Origin: Thecaphora thlaspeos
Taxonomy: Eukaryota > Basidiomycota > Ustilaginomycetes > Urocystidales > Glomosporiaceae
Assembly: GCA_900291925.1 (NCBI GenBank)
Contig: UWYS01000002.1
Coordinates: 1,240,001 to 1,304,000, forward strand
Direction of reading: 5' to 3'
Length of the DNA: 64,000 nucleotides
Part shown: piece by piece, positions 52,454-63,515 of the stretch
Position numbering within the stretch: the stretch's first letter is position 1
Layout: each line of letters opens with the position of its first letter
Translations under genes and position numbers: made by a program
The notes under the pieces: generated by a model
The model's database searches: none
What the model was told of the DNA's origin: nothing
Seen by the model: only the letters and a program-made list of their open reading frames with translations

Positions 52454-54722
52454 ATGGTATCAACCAGGTCTGCAGCAGCTGCAGCTGCCGCGGCACCCTC
52501 TCCACCTCCTCCTGCCACCCATGCTGCTCCTCCCCCTCCCCCTAGCCACGCCTCCGCCGACGCCGCCACAAACGGCAATGCGCAGCCCGCAGCAGCCAGC
52601 GCCAGCGCCACTGCCACCACCACCAGCACGGCCGCAAACGCACCGCGCTACGCCTACGCTCGTGCCGTTCTCGGAGCACATACCTTCCATCGCATCGCAT
52701 CCGCCAACCTCCTCGTTGTCGGAGCGGGCGGCATCGGCTGCGAGCTCCTCAAGAACCTCGTCCTCGTCGGCTTCGGCAACATCCAAATCGTCGACCTAGA
52801 CACTATCGACCTCTCCAACCTCAACCGCCAGTTCCTCTTCCAGAAGCAGCACATCAAGAAGTCCAAGTCTATCGTAGCCAAGCAGACCGCAAGCGGCTTC
52901 AACCCGCTCGTCAACATCGTCGCCCACCACGCCAACATCAAGGAGCCCCGCTTCGGCGTCGCCTACTTCCAACGCTTTGACATCGTCCTCAATGCGCTCG
53001 ACAACCTAGAGGCCCGCCGATGGGTCAATCGCATGTGCATCGCCGCAAACGTCCCGCTCGTCGAGAGCGGCACCACCGGCTTCCTCGGCCAGGTCCAGCC
53101 CATTCTCAAGGACGTCACCGAGTGCTACGACTGCACCGCCAAGCCCGTCCCCAAGACCTACCCCGTCTGCACCATCCGATCCACCCCCTCGACCTCCATC
53201 CACTGCATCGTGTGGGCAAAGAGCTGGCTCTTCACCCAGCTCTTTGGCGCCGACGACGAGACCGAGGAAGAGGAGCTCGACAAGGCCGTCGCCGACGGCC
53301 AAGACGCAAACGAGATCGACACGCTGCGCAAAGAGGCTAGGGAGATGCGCGACATCCGCACCGCCATGTTCAAGGCGGCCGAGCTCGACGAAGAAACGCA
53401 GCACCGCGGCGAGGCGCTTCAGGAGGTGGCCCAGCGCGTCTTCACAAAGGTCTTTCGCGACGACGTCCTGCGCCTCCTCGGGATGGAGGAGATGTGGAAG
53501 CACCGACCCGTCAAGCCCGTCCCGCTCGACTACTATGAGGCTACCTTCCACCGCGAGAAATTGGACGTCGCCGACGGTGCGGGGGCGGGGCTCTTTGGCC
53601 AAAGGAAGCTAAGCCTGGCCGACAATGTCAGGGCGTTTTGCTCGAGGTGAGTCGGAGGACGATCTGCCGGCGGCCATGCGCTCGCACGGCACTCACTGAC
53701 AATCTACGGTTTCCCACTCCTCGCTCTCTCTCGTCCCTGCCTTCCGCCCATCGCGCGCCTTCAGCCTGCACCAGCTAGCGGTCCAAGCGGCCGAGAACCC
53801 CTCTGTCCCGCTCACCTTTGACAAAGACGACGAGGAAGCGCTCGAATTCGTCACGTCCGCCTCGAACCTACGCGCGCACATCTACTCGATCGAGACAAAG
53901 ACACGCTTCGAAGTCAAGGAGATGGCGGGCAACATCATCCCGGCCATCGCCTCGACGAACGCGATCATCGCGGGTCAACTGGTGGTCCAAGCGCTGCACA
54001 TGCTTCGATCACGCTGGAACGACGACGGCAACGCGGGCGTGGGAGAGTCGAAATACGTCAGTCTAGCCAGGACGTCGCAACGCATGCTAACGGCCATCTC
54101 ACCCGCCCCTCCCAACGAAAACTGCGCAGTCTGTCGAGACGTCTACGTTCCCCTTTGCATCGATCCGTCCGCCGTGACGCTAGGCGCTCTCATTGAGGGT
54201 TTCGTTCGTCTACCTCGATCCAAAGGTGGACTGGGCATGGAAGAGGAAGAGCTAGAGACGTACGAGGGTACACGTCTCCTGAGCGATCCCGACTTTGAGG
54301 ATAACCTCGAAAGTTTATTGGAAAAGTTGGGAGTTGATATAGGAAAGATGCTTTCCATCGTCGACGAACAGGGTCAATGGACGAACGTAAGCATCGTTCT
54401 GGAACCGTTGAAGCATGGAGAAAACAACTTCATCTTACCGGAAAAGGTCAAAGTTCCACAGTTGAAGAAGAAATTCGTCAAGCAAGAATCGATAAAGAGT
54501 CAGGAGGAAAGTGAGGATGATGATGAGATAGTGGAGGTGAGGGAAGAAGACATCTCTTCAAAGAAGAGAGCACTGGAAGATGGACGGAAACAGCCAACGG
54601 AAATAAAGAGAAAAAGAAACGACGAAGCCGTACCCGACGAGACCAAGGTCAAGAAGAGTAAGACGATCGACGAGGCCGGGGGCGGGGGCGGTACAGAGAT
54701 GGAAGCTATTGAGCTTGATTAG
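52454..54722 (+). CDS. UBA2: SUMO-activating enzyme subunit UBA2
   Basis: Catalytic half of the SUMO E1 (with AOS1): adenylates SUMO, then carries it as a thioester. Exons 52454-53646 and 53765-54722 give 716 residues. An Ala/Pro-rich N-terminus of about 70 residues precedes the adenylation fold: LLVVGAGGIGCELLKNLVL (ATP loop, near 92), IVDLDTIDLSNLNRQFLFQKQHIKKSK and FDIVLNALDNLEARRWVN. Zinc ligands are CYDC and, far downstream, NCAVC. The catalytic Cys is in KTYPVCTIRSTPSTSIHCIVWAKSWL, near 239. The ubiquitin-fold domain follows (VPLCIDPSAVTLGALIEGFV...). The Lys/Glu-rich tail (KKRALEDGRKQPTEIKRKRND) probably holds the nuclear signal. The splice joins FCSS to LHQLAVQAAENP. The start at 52454 is the ATG closest to the conserved part with a plausible context; upstream in-frame ATGs exist. 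Confidence 0.94.
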
Positions 54723-54845
54723 AACGACAAGAGGGAGCAACGAAATGACGCTGTATGGTACAGATATTGCAAGGAAAGACAAGCATCGCTGCGAAAGTAG
54801 ACAGACATACAAAGACAAACACGATGAGATGAATGAAAAAAGGGG

Positions 54846-56295
54846 TTATAGTAACTTGGCCTTGACCAGTACACCGGCGAACCTGTAGGGTATCATTGAC
54901 GGGAAGAAGGACGACTCCATCCGTCCGTCAGTCAGTTGGTCACTCGTGTCTTCTGGACGCGGTCTGCAGTAGCGCCACAGGGATGTATACTCACTCGTCA
55001 AGACCAACAGTGACACCACCCGCCGACGTCGTTCCGAACGCAGTGGCAGCACCTTGAGCCGCTTCTCTTGCCCTCTGCGCGGATAAGCGCGTAGCATGTG
55101 GCGAAGAGGCTGGTGCAAACAGGGCAGAGGCTACACTGAGCATCTCTTCGATCTGTCATGTCGCAGCGGCAGCGGGAGGGGAGGAAATGTCAGCGGATGT
55201 TGACGTCGATGCCGCGAGGCCAGGCCAAGGTAGAGGTAGCGCGATACTCACGTCCTTTTCGCTCAGCTTTTCGACCATGGCCCCAGCAACCTTTTGTATC
55301 TCGTCAACTCCCAATCTCCTCTGAGCCGGATTGCTAGGTCCCGACTGTGGGACGGGCAGACGTTCGAGGAAGAGCTCAAACGCAGCCAAGGCTTGGTCGC
55401 GTTGAGCTTGGTGGAGTTTGGGCGTCTTTGCGTTCGTCCTGCCGTCTTCTTGGCCGTCGGAGGGAGAACTGGAGGGCGTGGAGGCTTTGCGACGTTTCCG
55501 TCTCACACCGCCGCCGGAAGCCGAGGAGCGACTTCGTTTGGAGGGTGCATCGCCGTAGGAAGCGTCGACGTCGCTCAGCTCCGAGTTGTCGTCGCCCGCG
55601 ACAGCGGCGGCGTTGGGAGCGGCGACGTCGGGATCTTGAAACTCTTCCGCACTGTCGTCGTCGTCGCGCTCGTCTGCCGCATCTTGTCTCAGCGCCGCTC
55701 TGCTCTTCCTTGCAGCATTCCTGGTGGGTCGTTTGGACCGGCCCGGCGCCTCGACGGGTGGAGCTGGTGAAGGTGCGGTGTCTCGTTGGGAAAGGAGGAC
55801 GGAGACGACCTGTCGAAACTCTTCCCTGCCGATTACCTTATCTACGACAGTACCTGGCCGAGCGTTTCTACGGGCGGATACCGGTACGTAGGCGGTGGAG
55901 GCGAAGAGGTCGAGTACGTCGGAGTCGTTGGAAGGGAGGTGGAGGTTGGCCAGGGCGTCTGGGATGGCGGAGAGGGGGATATGGTTGGGTTCCGAGATGG
56001 TGGATGACGGTTGGTCGGGGGCGTCCGGAACATCCTGGGCGTCATCTGGGAGGAAGCCACCAGCGGCTGCGGCATCAGCGTGGACAGCGTGGGCAGCGTC
56101 GTCAGCGTCGTCTATTAGGAAGCCTCCGGCGGCGGCTTGTGCTGGAGCGGGTGGGGAGTGGCGGGAGCGTGAATGGGTGGGGGTGGGGTTGCGCTTGTAA
56201 GGGTCGGGTAGAGCGGATGAATGGTCGCCTGCAAGGATGCGGGCGGAGCGATAAGCGTCGTCGAAGGCGCGGTCTGCTTGGGCGTGGTGTGACAT
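54846..56295 (-). CDS. Conserved-looking orphan with degenerate EF-hand-like C-terminus
   Basis: Exons (minus) 56295-55252, 55152-54995 and 54882-54846 give 412 residues. It starts MSHHAQADRAFDDAYRSARILAGDHSSALPDPYKRN. The middle is acidic and Ala/Asp-rich with repeated GGFLxDDAxD units, then DVLDLFASTAYVPVSARRN and REEFRQVVSVLLSQ. A basic stretch GVRRKRRKAS suggests a nuclear protein. The C-terminus reads ALAAFELFLERL...LGVDEIQKVAGAMVEKLSEKD|IEEMLSVASALFA...GVTVGLDEFAGVLVKAKLL. Its helix pattern and spacing resemble a centrin/calmodulin-type EF-hand pair with the calcium ligands lost. The last exon is 37 nt. I cannot name the family, and the EF-hand resemblance is by eye only. Divergent from GCD7, with 311 bp between starts. 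Confidence 0.7.
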
Positions 56296-56606
56296 TGAGA
56301 AGAGCGAAAGAAGGGATGGTGGTGAGCGCGAGGATGGGAGCGAGGCAAAGCTCAGCCGCAGGTGCAGGTAGAGCGCACCGTGTGGAGGGCTCAGCGCAGG
56401 CACGCATCCCACCCACCCTTTCCCCTCTCTTGGATTTGCTTGTCGCGCGAGAAGAGGCCGCTCCCTTTTTCCTTCCTTCGCAGGGCAGCCACGCGTCCGT
56501 CACCCTCCCAGGTTGGCCCTTTCTCTGTCCCTCGTTCCTCCCTGCACCCCTCACCACCTCTCACCACCTCACACCATCTCACACCACCCACTCGCGCCCC
56601 TCTGCC
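56296..56606. other. Short divergent promoter orphan/GCD7
   Basis: 311 bp. It is C/T-rich, with several CTCACCACCTC-type short repeats before the GCD7 start and no gene. Confidence 0.6.
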
Positions 56607-58644
56607 ATGATCCTATCTCCATACGTACCCAGCGCGACCCTCTCCGCAGCAGCAGCAACCTCAGCACCCTCCTCCTCCTCCTCCTCCTCCTCCTCCTCCT
56701 TTGCTCAAAACCTCAACACCACAACCACCCCTCCCTCCCACCATGCACCGCTCGAATCCCTCATCCGCGACAAGCCTTCCCAGCGTGCCCTCAACGATCT
56801 CTGCCTACGCCTACGCCGCGGTCAGCTCAAGGGCGCAGAGAACGTCGCAATCGCAACCGCAAAGCTCCTCCGCAGCGTAGCAAGCGCCGCAAAGTTCCAC
56901 AGCCTCCAGGAGCTCATCGTCATCCTCAAGGCAGCCGGCCGCGCCCTCCAGACTAGTCAGCCACGGGGTGAGCTCTTCAAGCCATACGCAGACTGCCACC
57001 AGACACGGGCGCTCACCCACGTCTTTCCCTCCTCCCCTCTCCGACCTTTTCCTCCCTCTCCTCCTCCTCCTCCTCCTCCGCCTCCCACCGCAGAGCAAAC
57101 CATCGGCAACATCACCCGCCGCGTCGTTCACCTCCTCCGCGAAGAGGCCAGGATCGCCATCAACGAGGCCCAAGAGGGTGCAAACAACAAGGGCTGCACT
57201 CCCGGCGCGACGGGCATCGCATCGCCAAACAGCCTCACACGCTCCCTTTCCGGCCTCACCCTCTCACCCACCTCGCTCACGCCCCAGCCCCTCTCACACC
57301 AGCACCACCATGTCCTCTCAGCCGCTAGCTTCTCATCGCCTCTCGTCTCGCCCGGAAGCGCTATGCCACCCGTCGCTCCCCCGCCGGGCCACGCCGTCTC
57401 CAGCCGCCCAGGTCCCTCGCCGTTGCGCAACGACTCGGCCTTCCTACATGGCAGCTTCTCCATCTCTGACCTCGTCGCCGCAGGCGCCATGGCCACACCC
57501 GCCCTCGCCACGTCTGCCGACTCGTCCTTCGCCTCGACGCCGCACGGCCCCATCTCGCGCAGCGGCAGCGGCTTCTTTAACCAGCACAGCCTCCACGTCC
57601 AGGCCGGATCGCACATCAGCCAATTTAACGTCACCGAAGACCCGGACGGCGAGGCCATGGCAGAGGCACAGGACGTACGCGGCGCCTCAGACCTCGAAGA
57701 TGGCGGTGGCGACAAGGCATCGGACGACGTCGACGAGTCGCGCGACTCGACTGAAGACGACGAGTCCGACGAAGACGCCGATGGCGGCAGACCACAGAAG
57801 CGACCGACGACGACGACGAAAAAGGCCGACGTCGGAGCTTACTGGCTGAAACCGCTCGTCGTTCAGGCAATCCAGGAGATGCTGCTCGAACTCGACGAAG
57901 CCGACGAGAACATCGCCAAGGACGCGCGCGACCACATCCACTCCGGCGAGGTCATCCTCACGCTGGGCTACTCCAAGACAACCGAGGGCTTCTTCAAGGC
58001 CGCCGCAAGGGAGCGCAAGTTTACCGTCATTGTCGCAGAGACGGCGCCGCTGTGAGTGCCGTGGCCCGGTGGTCCCCTTTCGTCAGAAGGTCGAAAGAGA
58101 GCGTGGGCAGAAGACTGATCCGACTTCCTACCTTGCAACCTACCTTCCTCCCCCTCGACCGCATCGCAGCTACACGGGTCACACCCTCGCGCGTTCGCTC
58201 TCCTCGGCGGGTATCTCAACGCTGCTGATCCCAGACAGCAACATCTTTGCAGTGATGCCACGCGTCTCGAAAGTGGTACTTGGGGCACACGCGATCCTAG
58301 CCAACGGGGGGCTCTTAACATCGCCGGGATCGCTACCCATCTCTCTTTCCGCACGGTCTCACTCTACGCCCATCGTCGTATTGGCAGCTACTTACAAGAT
58401 CTGTCCAGAATGGGAGACGATCGACGACTTCATCTCGCAAAGTGAAGGACCACCTGATCAGGTTCTTGAATTTGGAAGAGCTGCCAGTCTAGCGGAACAG
58501 ACGGAAGTTGTTAACCCCCAGTGGGATTACGTCCGTCCGGAATTGGTCGATGTTTTTATTACCAATGTTGGGGAACATCCTAGTTCTTATGTCTATCGAT
58601 TGGTAAAGGAGAATTATGATGGGGCTATGGATTTGGTGCTTTAA
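56607..58644 (+). CDS. GCD7: Translation initiation factor eIF2B subunit beta
   Basis: Regulatory subunit of the guanine-nucleotide exchange factor for eIF2, the target of the integrated stress (GCN) response. Exons 56607-56967, 57094-58051 and 58170-58644 give 597 residues; yeast has about 380. The N-terminal helical domain has LESLIRDKPSQRALNDLCLRLRRGQLKGAENVAIATAKLLRSV, then TIGNITRRVVHLLREEARIA. The Rossmann-like C-terminal domain has IHSGEVILTLGYSKTTEGFFKAAARERKFTVIVAETAPL, YTGHTLARSLSSAGI, IPDSNIFAVMPRVSKVVLGAHAILANGGLL and NVGEHPSSYVYRLVKENYDGAMDL. Between the two lies a Ser/Pro/Asp-rich insert of about 215 residues (57184-57836) absent from small homologues. Both introns resolve exactly to the family sequence. 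Confidence 0.94.
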
Positions 58645-59093
58645 CGAGGGAGCGAGGGGGCAGGAGGGAGGAAAATACGAAACATCGAATCGAAGTGTAT
58701 TCATTGTCAACTTTTTTTCATCTCTGTCTGCTCACGTCTGTTTGTCTACCTTTCGTCATAGCTGTTCGTCACTGCCCGTCTCTCTACCTCGCGCGACGTC
58801 CATCCATCATATCTCTCACTTCCACCTTCTAGTATTGCCTCTGCATCGTTGCCAAACCTCAAGACACATCGCATCGACACACCCAATGATAAAATTCTAT
58901 AACTATGTCTTTGATTCGTATGATTCCACTGCATGCAAAGTCGTACCAGGTCCGGTTCAACCCATCGACCAGAGTTGAAGCAAAAATGGAGCTACAAAGC
59001 ATGCGATTCATGGACGGTCCTCCTCAAAGAGGCGATGCCTTCTTTCCTCCTTTTTCAACCAGCGGAAAACGCGAAGGGATCGTAAAAAGGCAT
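58645..59093. other. Convergent intergenic region GCD7/QCR2
   Basis: 449 bp, T-rich 3' UTR-like sequence. No gene. Confidence 0.6.
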
Positions 59094-61147
59094 CTAGAGG
59101 ATCTCGTCAGCGTACGGAAGGACGTAGACGTTTCCAACGGCAACCGTAGTGGCCTTGGCGTTCTTTCCGACCAACTTCTCTGCCGCCTTTGCGAGACCGT
59201 CCTTGCTGACGCTCTCGAGCTGCGACAGTTTCTCCTCGAGCTTCGTAACGTCTCCCTTGCTGCCGCCAGCGAGCAGCTGACCGGCCACAGCCTCGTGGCT
59301 AGCGATACGGCTCGTCTCGAGCGCAGCTGCAGTCTCGTACTTGGACTTGGCGATCGCCTTGCTCAGCTCTTCGGCAGAGACGCCGTCGGCGACCTGCTTG
59401 AACGCCCTGCCGACCGCCTTGGTCGCCTCGAGGATGCGCGAGTGGGGAGCGGAAACGTGCACGCCAAACACGCCGCTGTCGCTAAACGAAAGGTTGAAGC
59501 TGTTGACCTCGCTACCGACCACCTTGTCGGCCACCTGCGAGAGCGCCGAGGTGCCCTTGCTCCACTTGATCGACGACTCGCCGCCCAGCAGCGAGCGCAG
59601 CACCGCGAGCGACGCAGAGGCGGCGCCGTCCTGGTGACCCGCGCCCTCAAAGCCGATCAGGAAGTGACCGTGGGCGGCCTGTGTCTCCTCGGCGCCGTGC
59701 AGAGCGCTGAATGCGATCCTCTGCTCGCCGCCAAAGTACTTGGACGCCGGCGACGAGATCGAGGCGCTCTCGGCCAGACCGCCAAAGTGCTTCGAGACCA
59801 GGCTCGACAGCTTGCCCGCCTCAATCCCGCTGCCCAGGACGGCGATGTTGTCCTTGGCAAAGACCGACTTGGCGTAGGCGACCGTCCTCTGGTGCGAGAC
59901 CGGGGTGGCGGGCGATGCGAACAGCGAGGCGCCAAGGCCGCGCTGGCGGTAAGCCGTCTGGAGGAGCGCGTCGAAGCCAAGCACCTTGGGCGAGGCCTGC
60001 GCCTGGGCGTGCTCGGCGAGCACCTGCGGCAGCACCTCTTCGTGGAACTCGTGGGCGGCGAACTTGCTCTTGGTCAGAACATCACCGAGGATCTCGACAA
60101 AGAACTCCCTGAGCGGAGCGGTAGGGAAAGGGGAGAAGCGAGGGAGAGCGAGGAGAGAGAGAGAGGGGGGGTGACAGAAAAGGAGTCGCGAGTGGGGGAA
60201 ACAGGGCTTCAGTATGGGGAGAGGAGGATGCAAGAGGACCCGGCACGCTCTGGCCGCGAGCAGACTCACTCGTCGCCCCGGAGGAACTCGGCGGTGAGGA
60301 GGAGGTGCTCCTTGGTGAGGGCGGTGGAGAGAACTCCGCCGTAGAACTCAGCCTCGCGGACGAGGCGGAGCGCGGAGCGCTTGTCGTTGGACTTGAAGAG
60401 GAAGTTCTTGAGGACGTGCGCGACGCCGGGGATCGACTCGTATCGGGGGCCGGCCTTGATGGCAACGGTGATGGTCGAGGTCAGCGCACCATCATCCTGC
60501 GGTGCGGGGCAAGAGGGAGCAGAAGGACAAGGTGGGAGCGAGGGTCAGCACAGGGTCGAACAGTGGCTGGAATGTCTGGATCGAGCTGATGCAGAGATGA
60601 TCGTGGAGAAATCGAACGAGCGAGCTAGCAGCATGTCGAGCCGGCATCGGAAGACGACCTCCTTAGCCGCGTCGGCAAAGGCGAGCTGAGCGAGAGGCAG
60701 CGGCCTGTCGCGAGGTGGAAGGTGACGAGAGCGCTGCCACGTTCCCGCGCCTGTGGACGGGATCGGGCCATCAAGTCGCCGAGTCGTGAAGTGGGCCTCG
60801 GAGATGGATAAGACGAGGGTTATCGCGCAGACGCCCGGAGCGAGTCCACAGCGAGAGGGCAACATCTGCCTAAGGCATGACGCTGATCGAGGTGGCAGCG
60901 CTTGGGCATCTCTGACGCTGAACGGTTTTCGTTAGGCGTCGGAAAGCGGTGACTGCACTCTCGTTGGGCAAGCTGCTCTGATCTGCGATTCTTGGGCGGG
61001 GCGCGGGAAGAGGGGGGGTGTGGTGAGACGTACGGCGGCAGCGACGTTAACGTTTCCAGCCTTGGCGGTGGAAAAGGAGCGCTGCTGGATGGCGGCATTC
61101 CTGAGAGCGGATCGGACGGGTGCGGCGGCAGACCTTGCGAAGGACAT
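59094..61147 (-). CDS. QCR2: Cytochrome bc1 complex core protein 2 (QCR2)
   Basis: Core subunit of respiratory complex III in the mitochondrial inner membrane, an M16-peptidase relative without catalytic activity. Exons (minus) 61147-61034, 60496-60270 and 60108-59094 give 451 residues. Exon 1 codes a presequence (MSFARSAAAPVRSALRNAAIQQRSFSTAKAGNVNVAAA, with RSFST as a probable MPP site). Exon 2 codes DDGALTSTITVAIKAGPRYES, GVAHVLKNFLFKSNDKRSALRLVREAEFYGG and TKEHLLLTAEFLRGDE. Exon 3 holds FVEILGDVLTKSKFAAHEF through VGNVYVLPYADEIL. The zinc HxxEH motif of active processing peptidases is replaced, as expected for core 2. Intron 1 is 537 nt, several times longer than the others. Divergent from SUR2. 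Confidence 0.92.
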
Positions 61148-61766
61148 GATGAGGAGTGGACGGTAGAGGTGCGAAGCAATGATGTGTGAGAAAGGGGGGG
61201 GGGTGGGGGAGGAGGGAGAGGTGGTGGGTGGCAGGTTGGTGGTTTGGGGTGATCCGAGGTTGGTGACGGCGACGGCGCTGGTGCGGGCGGCAGAAGACCT
61301 GATTGAATCCGAATCCTTCGTGGCCGCTCTCAGAGCGGCGGGGGCGGGCGATTTGAAATCACGCAGCGCTTTCCCCTGCGGTGATCGCCTCGCCCTCGCC
61401 CTGTGCTTGCGGCACCACGCCCTGGCGGGCGGGCAACGACGGGGCGCCGCCGTTTCGACCCGACACCTGTCCGGGCCTTCTTCTCTCGCACGAGCTATGC
61501 GCGCACAGGTCCCGGCGCCTCAGCGTGCGTGAGCCCGCCTCTTGGCCCGGCCTGCTTCAGGGATGGGCTGATGCCGAGCTATTTGTTAGGGGTCTTGCTT
61601 GACAGCTATGTAAGTAAGCTGACCGCCACCAGCACCACGCGTACCACCAGCTCCACCACCACCGCCAGCACATCCGCTACTCCTCGCCACCAACATTTCA
61701 CCCTCACAATCTCTCTCCATACACTCCCTCCTCGTCCGCGCCTTTCCACTACCACCACCCTCACCC
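61148..61766. other. Divergent QCR2/SUR2 promoter region
   Basis: 619 bp. It shows a G-run near 61195-61206, ACC/CCA trinucleotide stretches before SUR2 (61620-61765) and no gene. Confidence 0.55.
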
Positions 61767-63065
61767 ATGGCGTCGTCCTTGTTGGCCGCCGTGGGCGCCG
61801 TCTCGGGCAGTGCCAACTCCACCCTCGCCGCACCCAGTCTCGACACGCTCACCGCAACGCCCTTCTACTTCCAGCCTACCCCCTCCGTCCTCCCCTTCCT
61901 CTCGGACAAGTACGTCTCGCTCCTCGCGCCCGTCATTGTCTACTGGACCGTCTCCCTCTACTTCCACACCATCGATACCCTCCAGCTCCCCTTCACCGAA
62001 AAGTACCGCCTCCATGAGCCAGAGGAGATCACCAAGCGCAACCGCGTCAGCGTCACCCGCGTCGTCGCCATGGTCTTCGTGCAGCAGCTCATACAGACCC
62101 TCCTCGGCCTAGCCGTGCTCGAGGACGACAGCACCGTGCTTCGCCAGACCTTTGCCGACCACCATGTCAACATCCTTTCGCTCGCGTCAAACATCCGCCA
62201 CTACGCCGCCACCATCGCAGGGCCCCAGTTCGCACCTACGCTCACCCGCCTCCTTACAGGCAGCCAGGATGCCAACCAGGCCGCCTGGTGGCTCTACTGG
62301 TGGGGCACCCCCACTACCCAGTTCTGGTGGGCCTTTTTCGTCATGGACGCCTGGCAGTACATGCTCCACCGCCTCTTCCACGAGTCGCGATGGCTCTACC
62401 GCAACTTTCACTCGCACCACCACCGTCTCTACGTCCCCTACGCCTTCGGAGCGCTCTACAACCATCCGGTCGAAGGTGGGTACACTTCCGCCATGTGCTC
62501 CCTCCGCTCCAGCGTGCGCTTTCGATAGGGACCTCTTCGCTGATCCTTGGTTCTTGATTCCGATTTCCCCGCTACGTTTCCATCCCCAGGCCTACTGCTA
62601 GACTCAGCCGGAGCCGTGCTCTCGCATGCCCTAGCATTCATGACGGCGCGCCAAGGCATCGTCCTCTTCACCTTCTCTACGCTCAAGACGGTCTCAGACC
62701 ACGGCGGCTACGCCTTTCCATGGTACCTCGATCCTCTCCACCTCATCTTCCCCAACAATGCAGAGTACCACGACGTGCATCACCAAATGACCGGACTGAA
62801 GTACAACTACTCCCAACCCTTCTTCGTCCACTTTGACGCCCTCTTCGGTACGAGGATGTCAGCGGACAAGTTTCGGAAGTTGAGAGAAGGCGCAGCTGAC
62901 AAGAAGAAGAGGGGCAAGGCGATGCTCTTACATCCCACCGTCGAGGAGAGACAAGGTGCGAAGGATCTGAAACCAAGTGAGATTTTAAAGAGGGAGATGG
63001 ATCCCCTGGTCACGACGGATAGAGAATCGTACGTCGCTAAAGCAGGTACGAACGTAGACGAATAA
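61767..63065 (+). CDS. SUR2: Sphingoid-base C4-hydroxylase (SUR2)
   Basis: ER di-iron hydroxylase that converts dihydrosphingosine to phytosphingosine. Exons 61767-62475 and 62590-63065 give 394 residues. Several hydrophobic helices are visible (LLAPVIVYWTVSLYFHTI, VAMVFVQQLIQTLLGLAV, WWAFFVMDAWQYML). The three His clusters of the fatty-acid hydroxylase superfamily are present in order: HRLFH (HX3H), HSHHH (HX2HH) and HDVHH (HX2HH, in EYHDVHHQMTG). FSTLKTVSDHGGYAFPWYLDP is typical of SUR2/SYR2. The intron falls right after ...YNHPVE and joins to GLLLDSAGAVLSHAL, restoring the conserved region between His boxes 2 and 3. The C-terminal tail is Lys-rich, with KKKRGKAM and KREMDP; no canonical KKXX is seen. 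It is divergent from QCR2. Confidence 0.94.
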
Positions 63066-63515
63066 AAATAGCGGTACCGTTCGAACGGGAGGGTTTCATG
63101 GTGGAAGAAAAGTTTATACCCCCCCGCGCGCACGTTTCTTCCCCCCTTCCTTGAATCCTTCCCCTTCATTCGTTCGTCCATGTGTAACGACGTAGATTCT
63201 CGTATAATATTACATGACCCTCTTCGAAGTTGAACCCCGTATCGAGGTTGAGAGTTCAGGTAAGAGAATCTTGAACGTCTTTCGTGCGACCTGTGTGACG
63301 ATGTGGTATCGTTTGAGATTTTCTCGTTTTCGTTCACCCTTCGATCGATTCTATAAAAGTTCAACTCCGTCCCGTCCCGTCCCGTCCCGTCCCTAGTCTC
63401 CTTTCTCGATCTGACGGTTATCCAACACATGCCTTTTCGACTACACGACTACCTCACTCGTCTCATTTCATCTCTCTTTCCTCCTACCTCTTCCTCCACG
63501 CAACTCAAACAGAAT
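63066..63515. other. Convergent intergenic region SUR2/partial gene
   Basis: 450 bp. It has AATATTACATG-type AT-rich sequence at about 63205 and a CGTCC pentanucleotide array at 63368-63393. No gene. Confidence 0.6.
63368..63393. repeat. CGTCC pentanucleotide microsatellite
   Basis: About five copies of CGTCC in the convergent intergenic space. Confidence 0.85.
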
